From Hymenobacter sp. YIM 151500-1 (GTDB lineage: Bacteria > Bacteroidota > Bacteroidia > Cytophagales > Hymenobacteraceae), in assembly GCF_025979885.1 (NCBI RefSeq), contig NZ_CP110139.1:4236001-4300000 (forward strand): a stretch of 64,000 nucleotides of DNA, read 5' to 3'. Under the pieces are notes generated by a model. That model ran no database searches. It saw only the letters and a list, made by a program, of their open reading frames with translations, and had not been told where the DNA came from. Shown here in pieces: positions 1-8,687 of this stretch (position 1 is the stretch's first letter; each line of letters opens with the position of its first letter). A program made the position numbers and the translations under genes.

Positions 1-153
1 ATGTTCGTGCACGCCGACCCGTGCACTTTTGCCGCCTGCTCCCACTGCCACATGCCCGACTGCCCCGTGCGCCACCACCCCTTCACTCAAGAAATCCCCT
101 GGATAACCCAAAACGTGGTGAAAAATGAGCGGCACCAGTTGGTAAATGAGTAA
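1..153 (+). CDS. Cation diffusion facilitator transporter, C-terminal end (partial)
   Basis: The reading frame is open at the left edge and ends in TAA. The ATG at base 1 is probably an internal Met. The last 50 residues contain a Cys/His-rich tail (CSHCHMPDCPVRHHPF, then a W-x-x-x-NVVKNERH stretch). I recall this as the C-terminal tail of Bacteroidota CDF-family Zn/Co/Cd efflux transporters, where it follows the cytoplasmic metal-binding domain. None of the membrane part is in the window, so the family call rests on this tail alone. Confidence 0.5.
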   Translation: MFVHADPCTFAACSHCHMPDCPVRHHPFTQEIPWITQNVVKNERHQLVNE

Positions 154-493
154 ATGAGTGTATGGATAAATGAGTGAATGTCATTGCGAGCCGGAGGCGG
201 AGCAACCCGTCCTTGTCTGTGCGCAAAGCTTTGGCCTGCTCAAAAGCCCTGATGAGCGCCTTATCCCCAGCCTTCTGTGCCGCTTGATGCGCGGAATAGA
301 AAAGGAGAGGGAGTGCCAGGCGTCATTCTAAAATGGAGCAACAGCCCCAGCGGGGTGACATGTCGGTAGCAAACAGAACAAGCTAGAACAGTAAAGCCCC
401 AGTGAGGCGACACCACACGTCCGCAGACGGTGGGTGCTGCGCCACTGGGGCTTTGAACATGCGCCGTTGGTGTTGCCGTCTTGCTCAAGCAAC
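154..493. repeat. Intergenic region with degenerate dispersed repeats and a hairpin
   Basis: No gene is visible. The first part has short direct repeats built on AAATGAGT. A TCATTGCGAGCCGGAGGCGG stretch starting near 180 and an AACAGCCCCAGCGGGGTGAC stretch near 340 look like dispersed intergenic repeats that I recall from Bacteroidota genomes. At 393-457 an inverted repeat (AAAGCCCCAGTG / CACTGGGGCTTT) could end transcription of the leftward sugar dehydrogenase gene that stops at 494. Confidence 0.5.
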
Positions 494-1897
494 CTACCGC
501 ACCACCAGCCGCTGCGCGCCGGCTTCCGACTGCACTGAGTACACGCCGGGGCGCAACCCGCCGAGCGGCAGCGTCAGCTGCGTTTGGCCCGCGCCGAGGC
601 GGGCTGTGCGCACGGTGCGGCCCAGGGCGTCGCGTATTTCTACCGGTGCGGCTGTCGTTGCGGCAGCCGGCAGCTGCACCGTCACCGATTGGCCGGCCGG
701 ATTGGGCCACAGCTTGAGCTGCTGGGTTTGGGCCTTGCTGGTGCTGGTTGTGACGAAGGCCCGGTTTTCAAGCACCAGAATTCGGTCATCGGTGGCGGCG
801 GGATTGGCGCGGCCGTCACGGTTGCTGGTGGCCACGTACACCCGCCCCTGCGGCGACACGCACACGGCCCGCAACCGCCCGAAGCCGGAGAGAAAGTCGG
901 CGGCCGTGCCCACGGTGGTGCCGTTAGTAGCCAGGGGCAGCTGGGTCAGCTTGTTGCCGCGCAGGGCTACGGCCAGCAGGCTGCCCCGCCAGCCCGGAAT
1001 GGCGGGGTGGTCGTAGTAGGCGAGGCCGGCAATGCCCACGGTAGGCGCCCAGGCGTAGAGCGGCTCCCGCACGTTGTTGGCGGTGCAGTAGGGTCGTTCG
1101 TCGGCCAGGTTGCAGAAGCCTTCCACCGTGGGCCAGCCGTAATTGCCGTTGGGCTCCAGCAGGTTCAGCTCGTCCTCGGCGTTCTGGCCGTGCTCGGTGC
1201 TGTACACGCGCCCGTTGGCGGCTCGCACCAGGCCCTGGGCGTTGCGGTGCCCGTAGCTGTACACCAGGCTGCCGGCCACGGGGTTGTCGGCTGGCACAGA
1301 GCCGTCGAGGTTGAGGCGCAGCACTTTACCGTTGAGAGAAGCACGGTCCTGAGCCGCGGGCCGGTTCTGGGCGTCGCCGGTGGTCATGAGCAGGGTCCGG
1401 TCGGGGAGGATGAGCAGGCGGGAGCCGCTGTGCGTGCTGACGGCCGGAATATCGGCCAGCAGCACCCGCGGGCTGCCCAGCGCGGTGCCGGAGTAAGTGA
1501 GGCGCACCAGCTTCACTTTGTAGCCGTTGTCGTTGTAGTTATACACCACGTACACGAAGGGCGAGGTGGCAAAATCGGGGTGCAGCACCATGCCCAGCAG
1601 GCCGCCTTCGGAGCTAGTGGCCACGTCGGACAACGTGACGAGCGGCTGCACTTGCCCGGTAGTGGGATTTACGCGGCTGATGCGGCCCCCGCGCTCCGTC
1701 ATCCAGATGGCATTGTCGGGTCCCCATACCAGCTCCCACGGCACCTGCAAGCCCGTAGTCAGGGCCGATACCGTTACGGTAGTGTTGCCAACCGGAAAAG
1801 TGGTTAGGGCTGGCTGGGTTTGGGCGGCGGCCGGTTGCTGAAGTGCCGGCAGGAGTGCGGCGCTACACGCCAGGAGCAGGAAAGAAAGCTTTTTCAT
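494..1897 (-). CDS. Secreted PQQ-dependent sugar (glucose/sorbosone-type) dehydrogenase with T9SS sorting domain
   Basis: A 467-residue protein. Residues 1-25 are a signal peptide (MKKLSFLLLACSAALLPAL...). Residues about 40-385 form a GSDH-type six-bladed propeller: VPWELVWGPDNAIWMTERGG, GGLLGMVLHPDF, THSGSRLLILPD and YSYGHRNAQGL are the family's blade motifs. H156 and R218 fall where soluble PQQ glucose dehydrogenases carry the catalytic His and PQQ-binding Arg. Residues about 395-467 (KLWPNPAGQSVTVQL ... LRPGVYSVQ) are a type A T9SS sorting domain, so the enzyme is probably secreted or surface-anchored. It likely oxidises an aldose to its lactone outside the cytoplasm, but the substrate cannot be read from sequence. 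It stands alone, with a possible terminator hairpin downstream at 393-457. Confidence 0.88.
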   Translation of the reverse strand: MKKLSFLLLACSAALLPALQQPAAAQTQPALTTFPVGNTTVTVSALTTGLQVPWELVWGPDNAIWMTERGGRISRVNPTTGQVQPLVTLSDVATSSEGGLLGMVLHPDFATSPFVYVVYNYNDNGYKVKLVRLTYSGTALGSPRVLLADIPAVSTHSGSRLLILPDRTLLMTTGDAQNRPAAQDRASLNGKVLRLNLDGSVPADNPVAGSLVYSYGHRNAQGLVRAANGRVYSTEHGQNAEDELNLLEPNGNYGWPTVEGFCNLADERPYCTANNVREPLYAWAPTVGIAGLAYYDHPAIPGWRGSLLAVALRGNKLTQLPLATNGTTVGTAADFLSGFGRLRAVCVSPQGRVYVATSNRDGRANPAATDDRILVLENRAFVTTSTSKAQTQQLKLWPNPAGQSVTVQLPAAATTAAPVEIRDALGRTVRTARLGAGQTQLTLPLGGLRPGVYSVQSEAGAQRLVVR

Positions 1898-2188
1898 AGT
1901 CAGTTAGTTAGGTTGGATAAAGAGCAGGGCCGGAAAAGGTAAGCAGTTTTCCACTATAACTCGGCCAAGATGATTGGATGGTTGCCTCAAGCACCGGATA
2001 CTATGCGTTGCACGTCCAGGCCCTAGCCACCACGGGGCCGCCCGGCAGGAAGTATCAGCTGCTAGAACAGCCTGTGTACTCATGCCACGGAAGTAACGGT
2101 ACGGCGCTGAAAGAGCCGCTGCTACCCAATACTGCCGCCGTTTGCTTGCAGCTGCCTACTTTACGGCTCGTTTCTTCTGCTCCACCCC

Positions 2189-2623
2189 ATGTTCACCATC
2201 AGTACCGACCCCGCCCAACTCGACCTGAACACCGTGCACCGCTACCTGGCCGAGGAATCGTACTGGGCCCGCGGCATTCCGCGCGAGACGCTGGAACGGG
2301 CCGTGAGCAACTCCCTCAACTTCGGGCTGTACGCCCCCGATGGCCGGCAGGCCGGCTTTGCCCGCGTCATCACCGACCGGGCCACCTTCGCGTGGCTGTG
2401 CGACGTGTTTGTGCTATCTGAGTTTCGGGGGCAGGGCCTGAGCAAGCAGCTGATGACAGCCGTGTGGAGCCACCCCGACTTGCAGGGCCTGCGCCGCTCC
2501 ATGCTGGCCACGCTTGATGCCCACGGCCTCTACCGGCAGTTTGGGTTCGAGGATCTGGCCGCGCCCGAGCGGTACCTGGAAGTGCGTCGCCCGAACCCGT
2601 ACGGCGCCCCGACGGCGAACTGA
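2189..2623 (+). CDS. GNAT family N-acetyltransferase
   Basis: A 144-residue single-domain GNAT protein. Motif A is visible as CDVFVLSEFRGQGLSKQLM, with the acetyl-CoA pyrophosphate-binding R-G-Q-G-L-S loop. The C-terminal LDAHGLYRQFGF stretch is typical of the small GNAT group annotated as YjdJ-like or generic acetyltransferases. The acceptor substrate is unknown. The ATG at 2189 gives a full-length fold, and no alternative start is needed. It is monocistronic; the 290 bp before it show nothing else. Confidence 0.85.
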   Translation: MFTISTDPAQLDLNTVHRYLAEESYWARGIPRETLERAVSNSLNFGLYAPDGRQAGFARVITDRATFAWLCDVFVLSEFRGQGLSKQLMTAVWSHPDLQGLRRSMLATLDAHGLYRQFGFEDLAAPERYLEVRRPNPYGAPTAN

Positions 2624-2758
2624 GCGGTGCTGCCGGGCTGCATAGCACATAAGCTAGCGGCAACAGTTTTTAGCGAAGAAAAACGCACCGCTGGGCTTTT
2701 TTTCGTGTCCTGTATGCAGAAGGCGGCTTATCTTCCGCTACCGCTCCCATCCGCTGCT

Positions 2759-3406
2759 ATGAATACGACCTTGGCTGCCCGCTGGCACCGTCTTACCACG
2801 CCCCTGCTGCCCGATGAAGGATTGCGCAAAGCAGCCCTTCAGCAACTATCGGCGGCGTACGAGGCCTCCGACCGGCACTACCATTCCCTGCGGCACATCC
2901 GGGCCCTGCTCGAAACCCTGGACCGCCACGCCGCCCAGCTCCAAGATGCGCCGGTGGTGCAGCTGGCCGTGTGGTTTCACGATGCCGTGTACAACCCCTT
3001 GCGCGACGACAACGAAGCCCGCAGTGCCGCCCTGGCCCTGGAGTTTTTGCAGCGCACCACCCTGCCCGCCGACCGGCAGCAGCGCGTAGCCTTCCTGATT
3101 GAGCGCACCAAGGACCACACCCAGCCCCAACCCCCCGACGATACCGACCTGCACCTGCTCCTCGACGCTGACCTGCAAATCCTGGGTGCCGCCGAAGCCG
3201 ACTACTGGCAGTACGCCCGCCAGGTGCGCCAGGAGTACCGCCTCGTGCCCGATTTCATGTACCGCCGTGGCCGCCGCAAAGTCCTGGAAAAGCTGCTCGG
3301 CGCCCCAGCCTTGTATCATACCGAAGCTTTCCGCAACAAGCTCGATGCACAGGCCCGCCGCAATTTGCAGGCCGAGCTGAAGGCGTGGCAGAATGGGGGA
3401 TTGTAG
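2759..3406 (+). CDS. HD-domain metal-dependent phosphohydrolase-like protein
   Basis: A 215-residue cytosolic protein. YHSLRH (41-46), VWFHDAVYN with His74-Asp75, and LLLDADLQILG with the distal Asp follow the H...HD...D order of HD-superfamily phosphohydrolases. The pattern matches the predicted HD proteins sometimes mislabelled as NMDA-receptor-like. The reading frame is open from 2627, but the ATG at 2759 is chosen because homology begins there and a TATCTTCC box lies just upstream at 2729-2736. The substrate is unknown. The stop codon abuts a large palindromic element starting at 3407. Confidence 0.78.
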   Translation: MNTTLAARWHRLTTPLLPDEGLRKAALQQLSAAYEASDRHYHSLRHIRALLETLDRHAAQLQDAPVVQLAVWFHDAVYNPLRDDNEARSAALALEFLQRTTLPADRQQRVAFLIERTKDHTQPQPPDDTDLHLLLDADLQILGAAEADYWQYARQVRQEYRLVPDFMYRRGRRKVLEKLLGAPALYHTEAFRNKLDAQARRNLQAELKAWQNGGL

Positions 3407-3802
3407 GGGCCTCACCCCCCGGCCCCCTCTCCCGCGGAGAGGGGGAGCCTGACGCCAAGTCGTTCTGCGCCGCCCTGTCGGCTCCCGCCTCCAGAACGGC
3501 TTACCATTGAGGACGGCAACGAACAGCAGCCGCATAGCGGGCTACAGGTTTGTAGTGTGAAAGATTGGGTAAAGAGTTCAGCGCCGCGTAGCGGTGCCAG
3601 AGACGCTTGACCGTTTCTGGCACCGCTACGCGGCGCTGAACTTATCTGCATTAACCTGGCTACAACCCCTCAACCGCTACGCGGCCACTGTGCTACTACA
3701 GGCAGGTAGCCGTTCTGGAGGCGGTAGCCGACAGGGCGGCGCAGAACGACCTGGCGTCTGGCTCCCCCTCTCCGCGGGAGAGGGGGCCGGGGGGTGAGGC
3801 CC
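3407..3802. repeat. Composite palindromic element, family P1, copy A
   Basis: About 396 bp with near-perfect terminal inverted repeats: left arm 3407-3505, right arm 3705-3802 (starting GGGCCTCACCCCCCGGCC). Nested inside is a perfect 27-bp hairpin (3575-3601 / 3616-3642) with loop sequence GACGCTTGACC, and further short GCTACGCGG / CCGCATAGC pairing flanks it. It begins directly after the stop of the HD gene. A second copy lies at 37013-37400. The arms translate to a spurious SPSPRERGPGGEA peptide, so predicted small ORFs here are not genes. Confidence 0.9.
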
Positions 3803-3876
3803 GCAACTTCACACCGCCTAACGTGTCCATTGGCTGCTGCTGACTAATTTCAGCGCTTCGCTAACCTTTGCTTTTC

Positions 3877-6297
3877 ATGCTACACCGATACGTGCTGCCG
3901 CTGGTGGCGCTGAGCCTGCTGGCCGCAGCTGCCCACGCCCAGCAGCTGGCCCCGCTTACTGTTGAGAAAATCATGCGCGACCCGGCGCAGTGGCTGGGAA
4001 CTTCGCCTTCCAACATCTACTGGGCCGAAGATGGCAAGACCATTTTCTTCACCTGGAACCCCGAAAAAGCCCGCCGCGACTCGCTGTACCGTCTTTCGCC
4101 CGCGGGTGGCACGCCGCGCAAGGTAAGCCTGGCCGAGCAGCACAGCCTGCCTGCGCCCGGCGGCGAGTACGACCGGCGCTTCACCCGGCGCGTGTTTGAA
4201 AAGGAAGGCGACATCTACCTCCAGGACCTGAAAACCCAGCGCGTGCGGCGCGTCACGAACACGGCCGAGCGGGAAGCCGAGCCGCAGTTTGCCCTGCTGG
4301 GCCAGGTGGTGAGCTACACCCGCGCCGGCAACCTGTTCACCTGGGACCCCGCCACCGGCGAAACCGTGCAGCGCACTGATTTCCGCAAGGGCCCCAAGCC
4401 TGGCCCGGCCGTGCTCAGCCCCGCCGACAAGTTTCTGAAGGTCCAGCAGCTGGCTTTGTTTGAGGTGCTGCGCGGCAAGGAGCAGGACGCCCAGGCCCGG
4501 CAGCGGGTGCAGAAAGCCCTGGCCCGCCTGCGCCCCAAGGCCATCTACCTGGGCACCCAAACCGTGCGCAACCTGCGCCTCGCCCCCGACGGCCGCTACG
4601 TCACCTACACGCTGGCCCAGGAGCCCTCGGCCGAAAAAGTGGCCCTGGTACCCAACTTCGTCACGGCCTCGGGCTTCACCGAAGACCTAACCACCCGACC
4701 CAAAGTAGGCGCCCCCCAAACGGCTTTCCAGCTGGGCATCTACGACATCGGCCGCGACACCACGTTTCTGGTGGGCTACGCGGAGCTGAAAGGTCTCGAC
4801 GAGCAGCCCGCCTACCGCAAAGAGTACCAGCTGAAGCCCCAGGCCCCCACGCCCGCTGATACGGCCAAAGCCAAGGCCGCGGCGCGCAAGCCAGCCGCCG
4901 AAACGCGGCGGGTGGTGCTGTTCGGGCCGTTCTGGTCGGATGATGGGCAGCGGGCTTTCCTCGTCATTCGCAGCGCCGACAACAAGGACCGGTGGCTGGT
5001 GAGCCTGGACCCGGCCACCCAGAAAATCAAGCTCCTGGACCGCCAGCACGACGACGCCTGGATTAACGGCCCTGGCATCGGGTACGACGAAGGCAACGTG
5101 GGCTGGCTGCCCGACTCGCGCCGCATCTGGTTTCAGAGCGAGGAAACCGGCTTCAGCCACCTCTACACCGTGGACGTGACGACCGGCCAGAAAAAGGCCC
5201 TGACCAGCGGCCGGTGGGAGGTGCAGAAGGCTCGCCTCAGCCGCAACGGCCGCACCTGGTACCTCACGGCCAACAAGGTGCACCCCGGCGAGCAGCACTT
5301 TTACCGCATGCCCGCAGACGGCGGCCCGCTCACCCAACTCACCACCCAGCCCGGCGCCCACGACGTTACGCTTTCCCCCGACGAAAAAACCCTGGCCGTG
5401 CGCTACAGCACGCCCACCCAGCCCTGGGAGCTGTACCTGATGGACAACAAGCCCGGTGCCCGCATGCGCCGGATCACCCACAGCACTACGCCCGAGTTTG
5501 AGAGCTACGCCTGGCGCACCCCCGAGGTCATCAGCTTCAAGGCCCAGGACGGGGCCGAGGTGTACGCCCGCCTGTACCGCCCGGCCTCGCCCCAGGCCCA
5601 GGGCCCGGCCGTCATCTTCGTGCACGGGGCGGGCTACTTACAGAACGCGCACAAGTGGTGGAGCCAGTACTTCCGCGAGTATATGTTCCATAACCTGCTG
5701 GCCGACAAAGGCTACACCGTGCTCGACATCGACTACCGCGGCTCCAGCGGCTACGGCCGCGACGTGCGCACCGGCATCTACCGCCACATGGGCGGCAAAG
5801 ACCTCTCCGACCACGTGGACGGCGCCCGGCTGCTGGTGGAGAAGTACGGCGTCAGCCCCCGGCGCATCGGCATCTACGGCGGCTCCTACGGCGGCTTCAT
5901 TACGCTCATGGCCATGTTCACCCAGCCCGACGTGTTCCGGGCCGGGGCCGCCCTGCGCTCCGTCACCGACTGGGCCCACTACAACCACCCGTACACCGCC
6001 AACATCCTCAACGAGCCCTCCGCCGACTCCCTGGCCTACGCCCGGTCCTCGCCCATCAACTTTGCCGAGGGCCTCAAGGGCGCCCTGCTCATGTGCCACG
6101 GCATGGTCGATACCAACGTGCACTTCCAGGATATCGTGCGCCTGTCGCAGCGCCTCATCGAGCTGAAAAAGGAGAATTGGGAGCTGGCCGTGTACCCGGT
6201 CGAGGACCACGCCTTCGTGGAGCCTACTTCTTGGACGGATGAGTACAAGCGTATTCTGAAGCTGTTTGAAATCAACCTAAACGGAGAGAGCAGATGA
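3877..6297 (+). CDS. Secreted S9 family (DPP IV/prolyl oligopeptidase-like) serine peptidase
   Basis: An 806-residue protein. Residues 1-21 are a signal peptide, about 40-540 a beta-propeller, and about 560-806 the alpha/beta-hydrolase peptidase domain. The nucleophile is Ser670 in GGSYGG; Asp745 (HGMVDTNVHF) and His778 (VEDHAFVEP) complete the triad. The enzyme should release N-terminal dipeptides or cleave proline peptides in the periplasm. The ATG at 3877 is preferred over an in-frame TTG at 3868 because it starts a clean signal peptide. A TAACCTTTG stretch ends 6 bp upstream. A strong hairpin (6298-6397) directly follows the stop. Confidence 0.93.
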   Translation: MLHRYVLPLVALSLLAAAAHAQQLAPLTVEKIMRDPAQWLGTSPSNIYWAEDGKTIFFTWNPEKARRDSLYRLSPAGGTPRKVSLAEQHSLPAPGGEYDRRFTRRVFEKEGDIYLQDLKTQRVRRVTNTAEREAEPQFALLGQVVSYTRAGNLFTWDPATGETVQRTDFRKGPKPGPAVLSPADKFLKVQQLALFEVLRGKEQDAQARQRVQKALARLRPKAIYLGTQTVRNLRLAPDGRYVTYTLAQEPSAEKVALVPNFVTASGFTEDLTTRPKVGAPQTAFQLGIYDIGRDTTFLVGYAELKGLDEQPAYRKEYQLKPQAPTPADTAKAKAAARKPAAETRRVVLFGPFWSDDGQRAFLVIRSADNKDRWLVSLDPATQKIKLLDRQHDDAWINGPGIGYDEGNVGWLPDSRRIWFQSEETGFSHLYTVDVTTGQKKALTSGRWEVQKARLSRNGRTWYLTANKVHPGEQHFYRMPADGGPLTQLTTQPGAHDVTLSPDEKTLAVRYSTPTQPWELYLMDNKPGARMRRITHSTTPEFESYAWRTPEVISFKAQDGAEVYARLYRPASPQAQGPAVIFVHGAGYLQNAHKWWSQYFREYMFHNLLADKGYTVLDIDYRGSSGYGRDVRTGIYRHMGGKDLSDHVDGARLLVEKYGVSPRRIGIYGGSYGGFITLMAMFTQPDVFRAGAALRSVTDWAHYNHPYTANILNEPSADSLAYARSSPINFAEGLKGALLMCHGMVDTNVHFQDIVRLSQRLIELKKENWELAVYPVEDHAFVEPTSWTDEYKRILKLFEINLNGESR

Positions 6298-6397
6298 TTT
6301 CTCGTAGTGTGGCGCAGTGGTGGCGCAGGGTTTCGCAGTGTGCTGACGCCTGAACACTGCGGAACCCTGCGCCACCACTGCGCCACACTGCGAGAAA
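6298..6397. repeat. Long hairpin element P5 after the S9 peptidase gene
   Basis: 44-bp arms (6298-6341 / 6354-6397), nearly perfect, with a 12-nt loop that begins right after the peptidase stop codon. The loop region carries GACGCCTGAAC (6345-6355), which also occurs in the central hairpin of the P1 element at 37203-37213. The right terminus CTGCGCCACACTGCGAGAAA matches the right terminus of the P4 element (43519-43538) at 19 of 20 positions. Confidence 0.9.
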
Positions 6398-6514
6398 TCC
6401 TTTAAAAGCGGAATCAGTCGGTGTTTTTGGCCGGCTGGTCGATTGGAGAGGGAAGGCTAGGAGCGGGAAGAGCATCTTTGACTACTCTTTCAGCCACACT
6501 TTTAGCCTCTTCTC

Positions 6515-7234
6515 ATGGAACGAAAGCATTTTCTGAAAAGCCTATTTCTGGGGGCCGTATCGACGCCCGTGTTGCTGGCCGCTTGCAGCAAAGACGACGA
6601 AGCCGTAACGCCCACTACCACTGGCACCGGTACCACCGGCACGGGCTCCGGCACCTGCGCCGTGGCGCCCACCGAAACCGAGGGGCCGTTTCCCACCAAG
6701 TCGCCCGCCTCCTTTGTGCGCTCCGACATCCGCGACGGGAAAGCCGGGCACACCATGACGGCCAAGCTCACCATTACCAACAGCAACGCCAACTGCGCCC
6801 CGCTAGCCGGCGCCATCGTGGACATCTGGCACTGCGACACCGAGGGCAACTACTCGGAGTACGGCGGCACGGGCATGCAGTCCACCAACTACCAGAGCGT
6901 GCACTTCCTGCGCGGGCGCCAGGTGACGGACGCCAACGGACAAGTCACCTTCACGACCATCTTTCCGGGCTGGTACACGGGCCGCGCCACCCACATTCAC
7001 GTGCACGTGTACTCGGCCAGCGGCACCTCTCTGAAAATTACCCAGATTGCCTTCCCGGAAGGAACGGGCTCGGCTATAGAAGCTGTGAATGGCTACAGCA
7101 AAGGCCTGAACGGCTACACCACCAACGCCCGCGACAATGTGTTCAGCGACGGGGTAGCTCAGGAGCTGGCCACCGTGACGGGCAGCATTGCGGCCGGCTT
7201 CAACCTGGCCATTACGTTTGGCGTGCCGGCCTAG
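6515..7234 (+). CDS. Intradiol ring-cleavage dioxygenase-like lipoprotein
   Basis: A 239-residue protein. The N-terminus (ERKHFLKSLFLGAVSTPVLLAAC) ends in a lipobox with Cys24, followed by a Thr/Gly-rich linker. The domain has TETEGPFP, AGAIVDIWHCDTEGNYSEY and FPGWYTGRATHIHVHV, the hallmark order of intradiol dioxygenases. Y113/Y116, Y154, H160 and H162 are candidates for the two-Tyr, two-His Fe(III) site. Such secreted members are mostly uncharacterised, and the substrate may be a catechol or protocatechuate-like aromatic. No aromatic pathway genes are nearby. The signal resembles a degenerate Tat signal but lacks a twin arginine. Confidence 0.85.
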   Translation: MERKHFLKSLFLGAVSTPVLLAACSKDDEAVTPTTTGTGTTGTGSGTCAVAPTETEGPFPTKSPASFVRSDIRDGKAGHTMTAKLTITNSNANCAPLAGAIVDIWHCDTEGNYSEYGGTGMQSTNYQSVHFLRGRQVTDANGQVTFTTIFPGWYTGRATHIHVHVYSASGTSLKITQIAFPEGTGSAIEAVNGYSKGLNGYTTNARDNVFSDGVAQELATVTGSIAAGFNLAITFGVPA

Positions 7235-7315
7235 CAGCCTGTTTAAAGCTGCTGGAACTCGCCACAGCACGGTTTCTAGCTGCTTCTTCGCTGTCCATCA
7301 GCTTACCCCCAAGCC

Positions 7316-7828
7316 ATGACAGAGCGCCGTATCCGCATCAGCTACCGCAAAATCGTCGACGCCACCGCTACCCGGCCCTGGGACAAGCTGGTGTTCGAGG
7401 ATACCTACCAGGAGTTTCGGTTGCAGGCGCAGCTGTTTAGTCAGGCGGGCAAGTACCGCACGTTCGGTGAGCTGCTGCACCACGCCCCAGGGGCCGAGCA
7501 GCTGCATTTTCTGGTCAGCGCCGCCGTGCGCGGGTACGTGCAGCAGCTCACCGGCTGGGTGCCCGATGTGGTCGACAACCTGGGGCGGCTCTTTCTGAAA
7601 TTCAGTCAGTTTCAGTTTGAAATCATCAACTCCGACCTGCTCGACAAGGCCCGCCACCAGGTAGCGGTGAGCTTCTACTCCGAGCCGCTGCTCTGGCACG
7701 ACACCGTGGGCAGCTACCTGCTCGTGTCGGAAGCCGCGGCGGAGCCTCAGCCCACGGGCGAGACGCTGACCCACCTGTTTCAGCTGCCGCCCTTTGTTTC
7801 CATCCATTCCCTGCACCTCAGCCCTTAG
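7316..7828 (+). CDS. Hypothetical protein upstream of pirin
   Basis: A 170-residue soluble protein with no signal peptide, rich in aromatic residues (FGELLHH, YVQQLTGWVPDVVDNL, FQFEIINSDLLDKARHQV). I do not recognise a domain. It ends 4 nt before the pirin-like gene, so the two are probably co-transcribed and translationally linked. The frame is well supported by GC-rich third codon positions and absence of interruption. Confidence 0.7.
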   Translation: MTERRIRISYRKIVDATATRPWDKLVFEDTYQEFRLQAQLFSQAGKYRTFGELLHHAPGAEQLHFLVSAAVRGYVQQLTGWVPDVVDNLGRLFLKFSQFQFEIINSDLLDKARHQVAVSFYSEPLLWHDTVGSYLLVSEAAAEPQPTGETLTHLFQLPPFVSIHSLHLSP

Positions 7829-7832
7829 CCCC

Positions 7833-8531
7833 ATGCAGCAGATACCCGGCAAACTGTTCTTGGCCGACCAGCGCGGCACCGCCGCCGACGCCCACTTCCG
7901 GCGCTTCAGCACCTTCCATTTCGGCGAGTACCGGGCCGTGCACAAGGAGCCCTTTGGCCGCCTGCTGGCCGTGAACGAGGAAACTCTGGCCGCTGGCCGC
8001 CGCGTGTCCCTGGCCGTGCCGGAGGCCGCGCACGTGCTGGTGCTGCCCCTTACCGGCGCGGTGCAAGCCAGCCTGGAGCCGGGCAAAGCGGGCCGAGTGG
8101 AAGTGGAGGAGCTGGGCGTGCTGACCGCGCCGGCCGGCAGCACCGTGCACTTCACCAATCCGTACCCGGACGAGGTGATTCACTTCCTGCACCTGTGGGT
8201 AGCCGGCCCGGCCACCACGGCCGCCAGCCGGGTTTCCGCTTTCAACGCCGAAGAGCTGGTCAATCAACTAGGGCCGCTGCTACCGACTGAGGGCGGCTCC
8301 GGGCTGCCGTTTCGGGTGAGCATGGGCCAGTTTGGCGGGCGGGTAGAAGTCGAATATCAGCTGCAACGCTCCACGGCGCGTTTTTTCGCGTTTGTGCTGG
8401 CGGGGGCCTTTGAAATAGCGGGCCGGCTCCTGCACGAAAAAGACGGCGTGGCCCTGTGGGACACCCCGGCCGTGGAGCTGGAGGCGCTGAGCAATGAGGC
8501 GGTAGTACTGGTTATCGAGCTGGAAGCGTAG
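7833..8531 (+). CDS. Pirin-like bicupin protein
   Basis: A 232-residue protein. The order RFSTFHFGEYRAVHKEPFGRLLAVNEETLAAG, then HVLVLPLTGAVQ and GVLTAPAGSTVHFTNPYPDEVIHFLHLWV is the pattern of short bicupins related to pirin/YhhW, which include quercetin 2,3-dioxygenases. The usual N-terminal metal-binding HPH motif is not obvious, so catalytic activity is uncertain. The ATG at 7833 is used; the frame is open from 7794 but that would overlap the upstream gene. Confidence 0.7.
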   Translation: MQQIPGKLFLADQRGTAADAHFRRFSTFHFGEYRAVHKEPFGRLLAVNEETLAAGRRVSLAVPEAAHVLVLPLTGAVQASLEPGKAGRVEVEELGVLTAPAGSTVHFTNPYPDEVIHFLHLWVAGPATTAASRVSAFNAEELVNQLGPLLPTEGGSGLPFRVSMGQFGGRVEVEYQLQRSTARFFAFVLAGAFEIAGRLLHEKDGVALWDTPAVELEALSNEAVVLVIELEA

Positions 8532-8687
8532 CCATTGTGGGGTGCGGTGCCTGCTGGTGGAAAGTAGCAAGGAGACGAAATGGCACAAACAGCGGAGAAT
8601 CTTGGTACTTTGTACAAGCTCGGCCGGCAGCCCTGGTGTAGGTGGAAGCCCGGCGGCCAGGCAGTAGCTACCTTATTACGTCACCGG

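Noticed and set aside
584-1807. A 407-codon open frame antisense to the sugar dehydrogenase
   Set aside because: Frame lacks any domain, is rich in Gly/Val/His/Gln runs, and is a shadow of the GC-rich gene on the other strand.
3412-3797. Small ORFs with SPSPRERGPGGEA peptides
   Set aside because: They are translations of the P1 palindrome arms, not genes.
6515-6590. Tat signal on the dioxygenase-like lipoprotein
   Set aside because: Only R-K before FLK, no twin arginine; the lipobox supports ordinary lipoprotein export.
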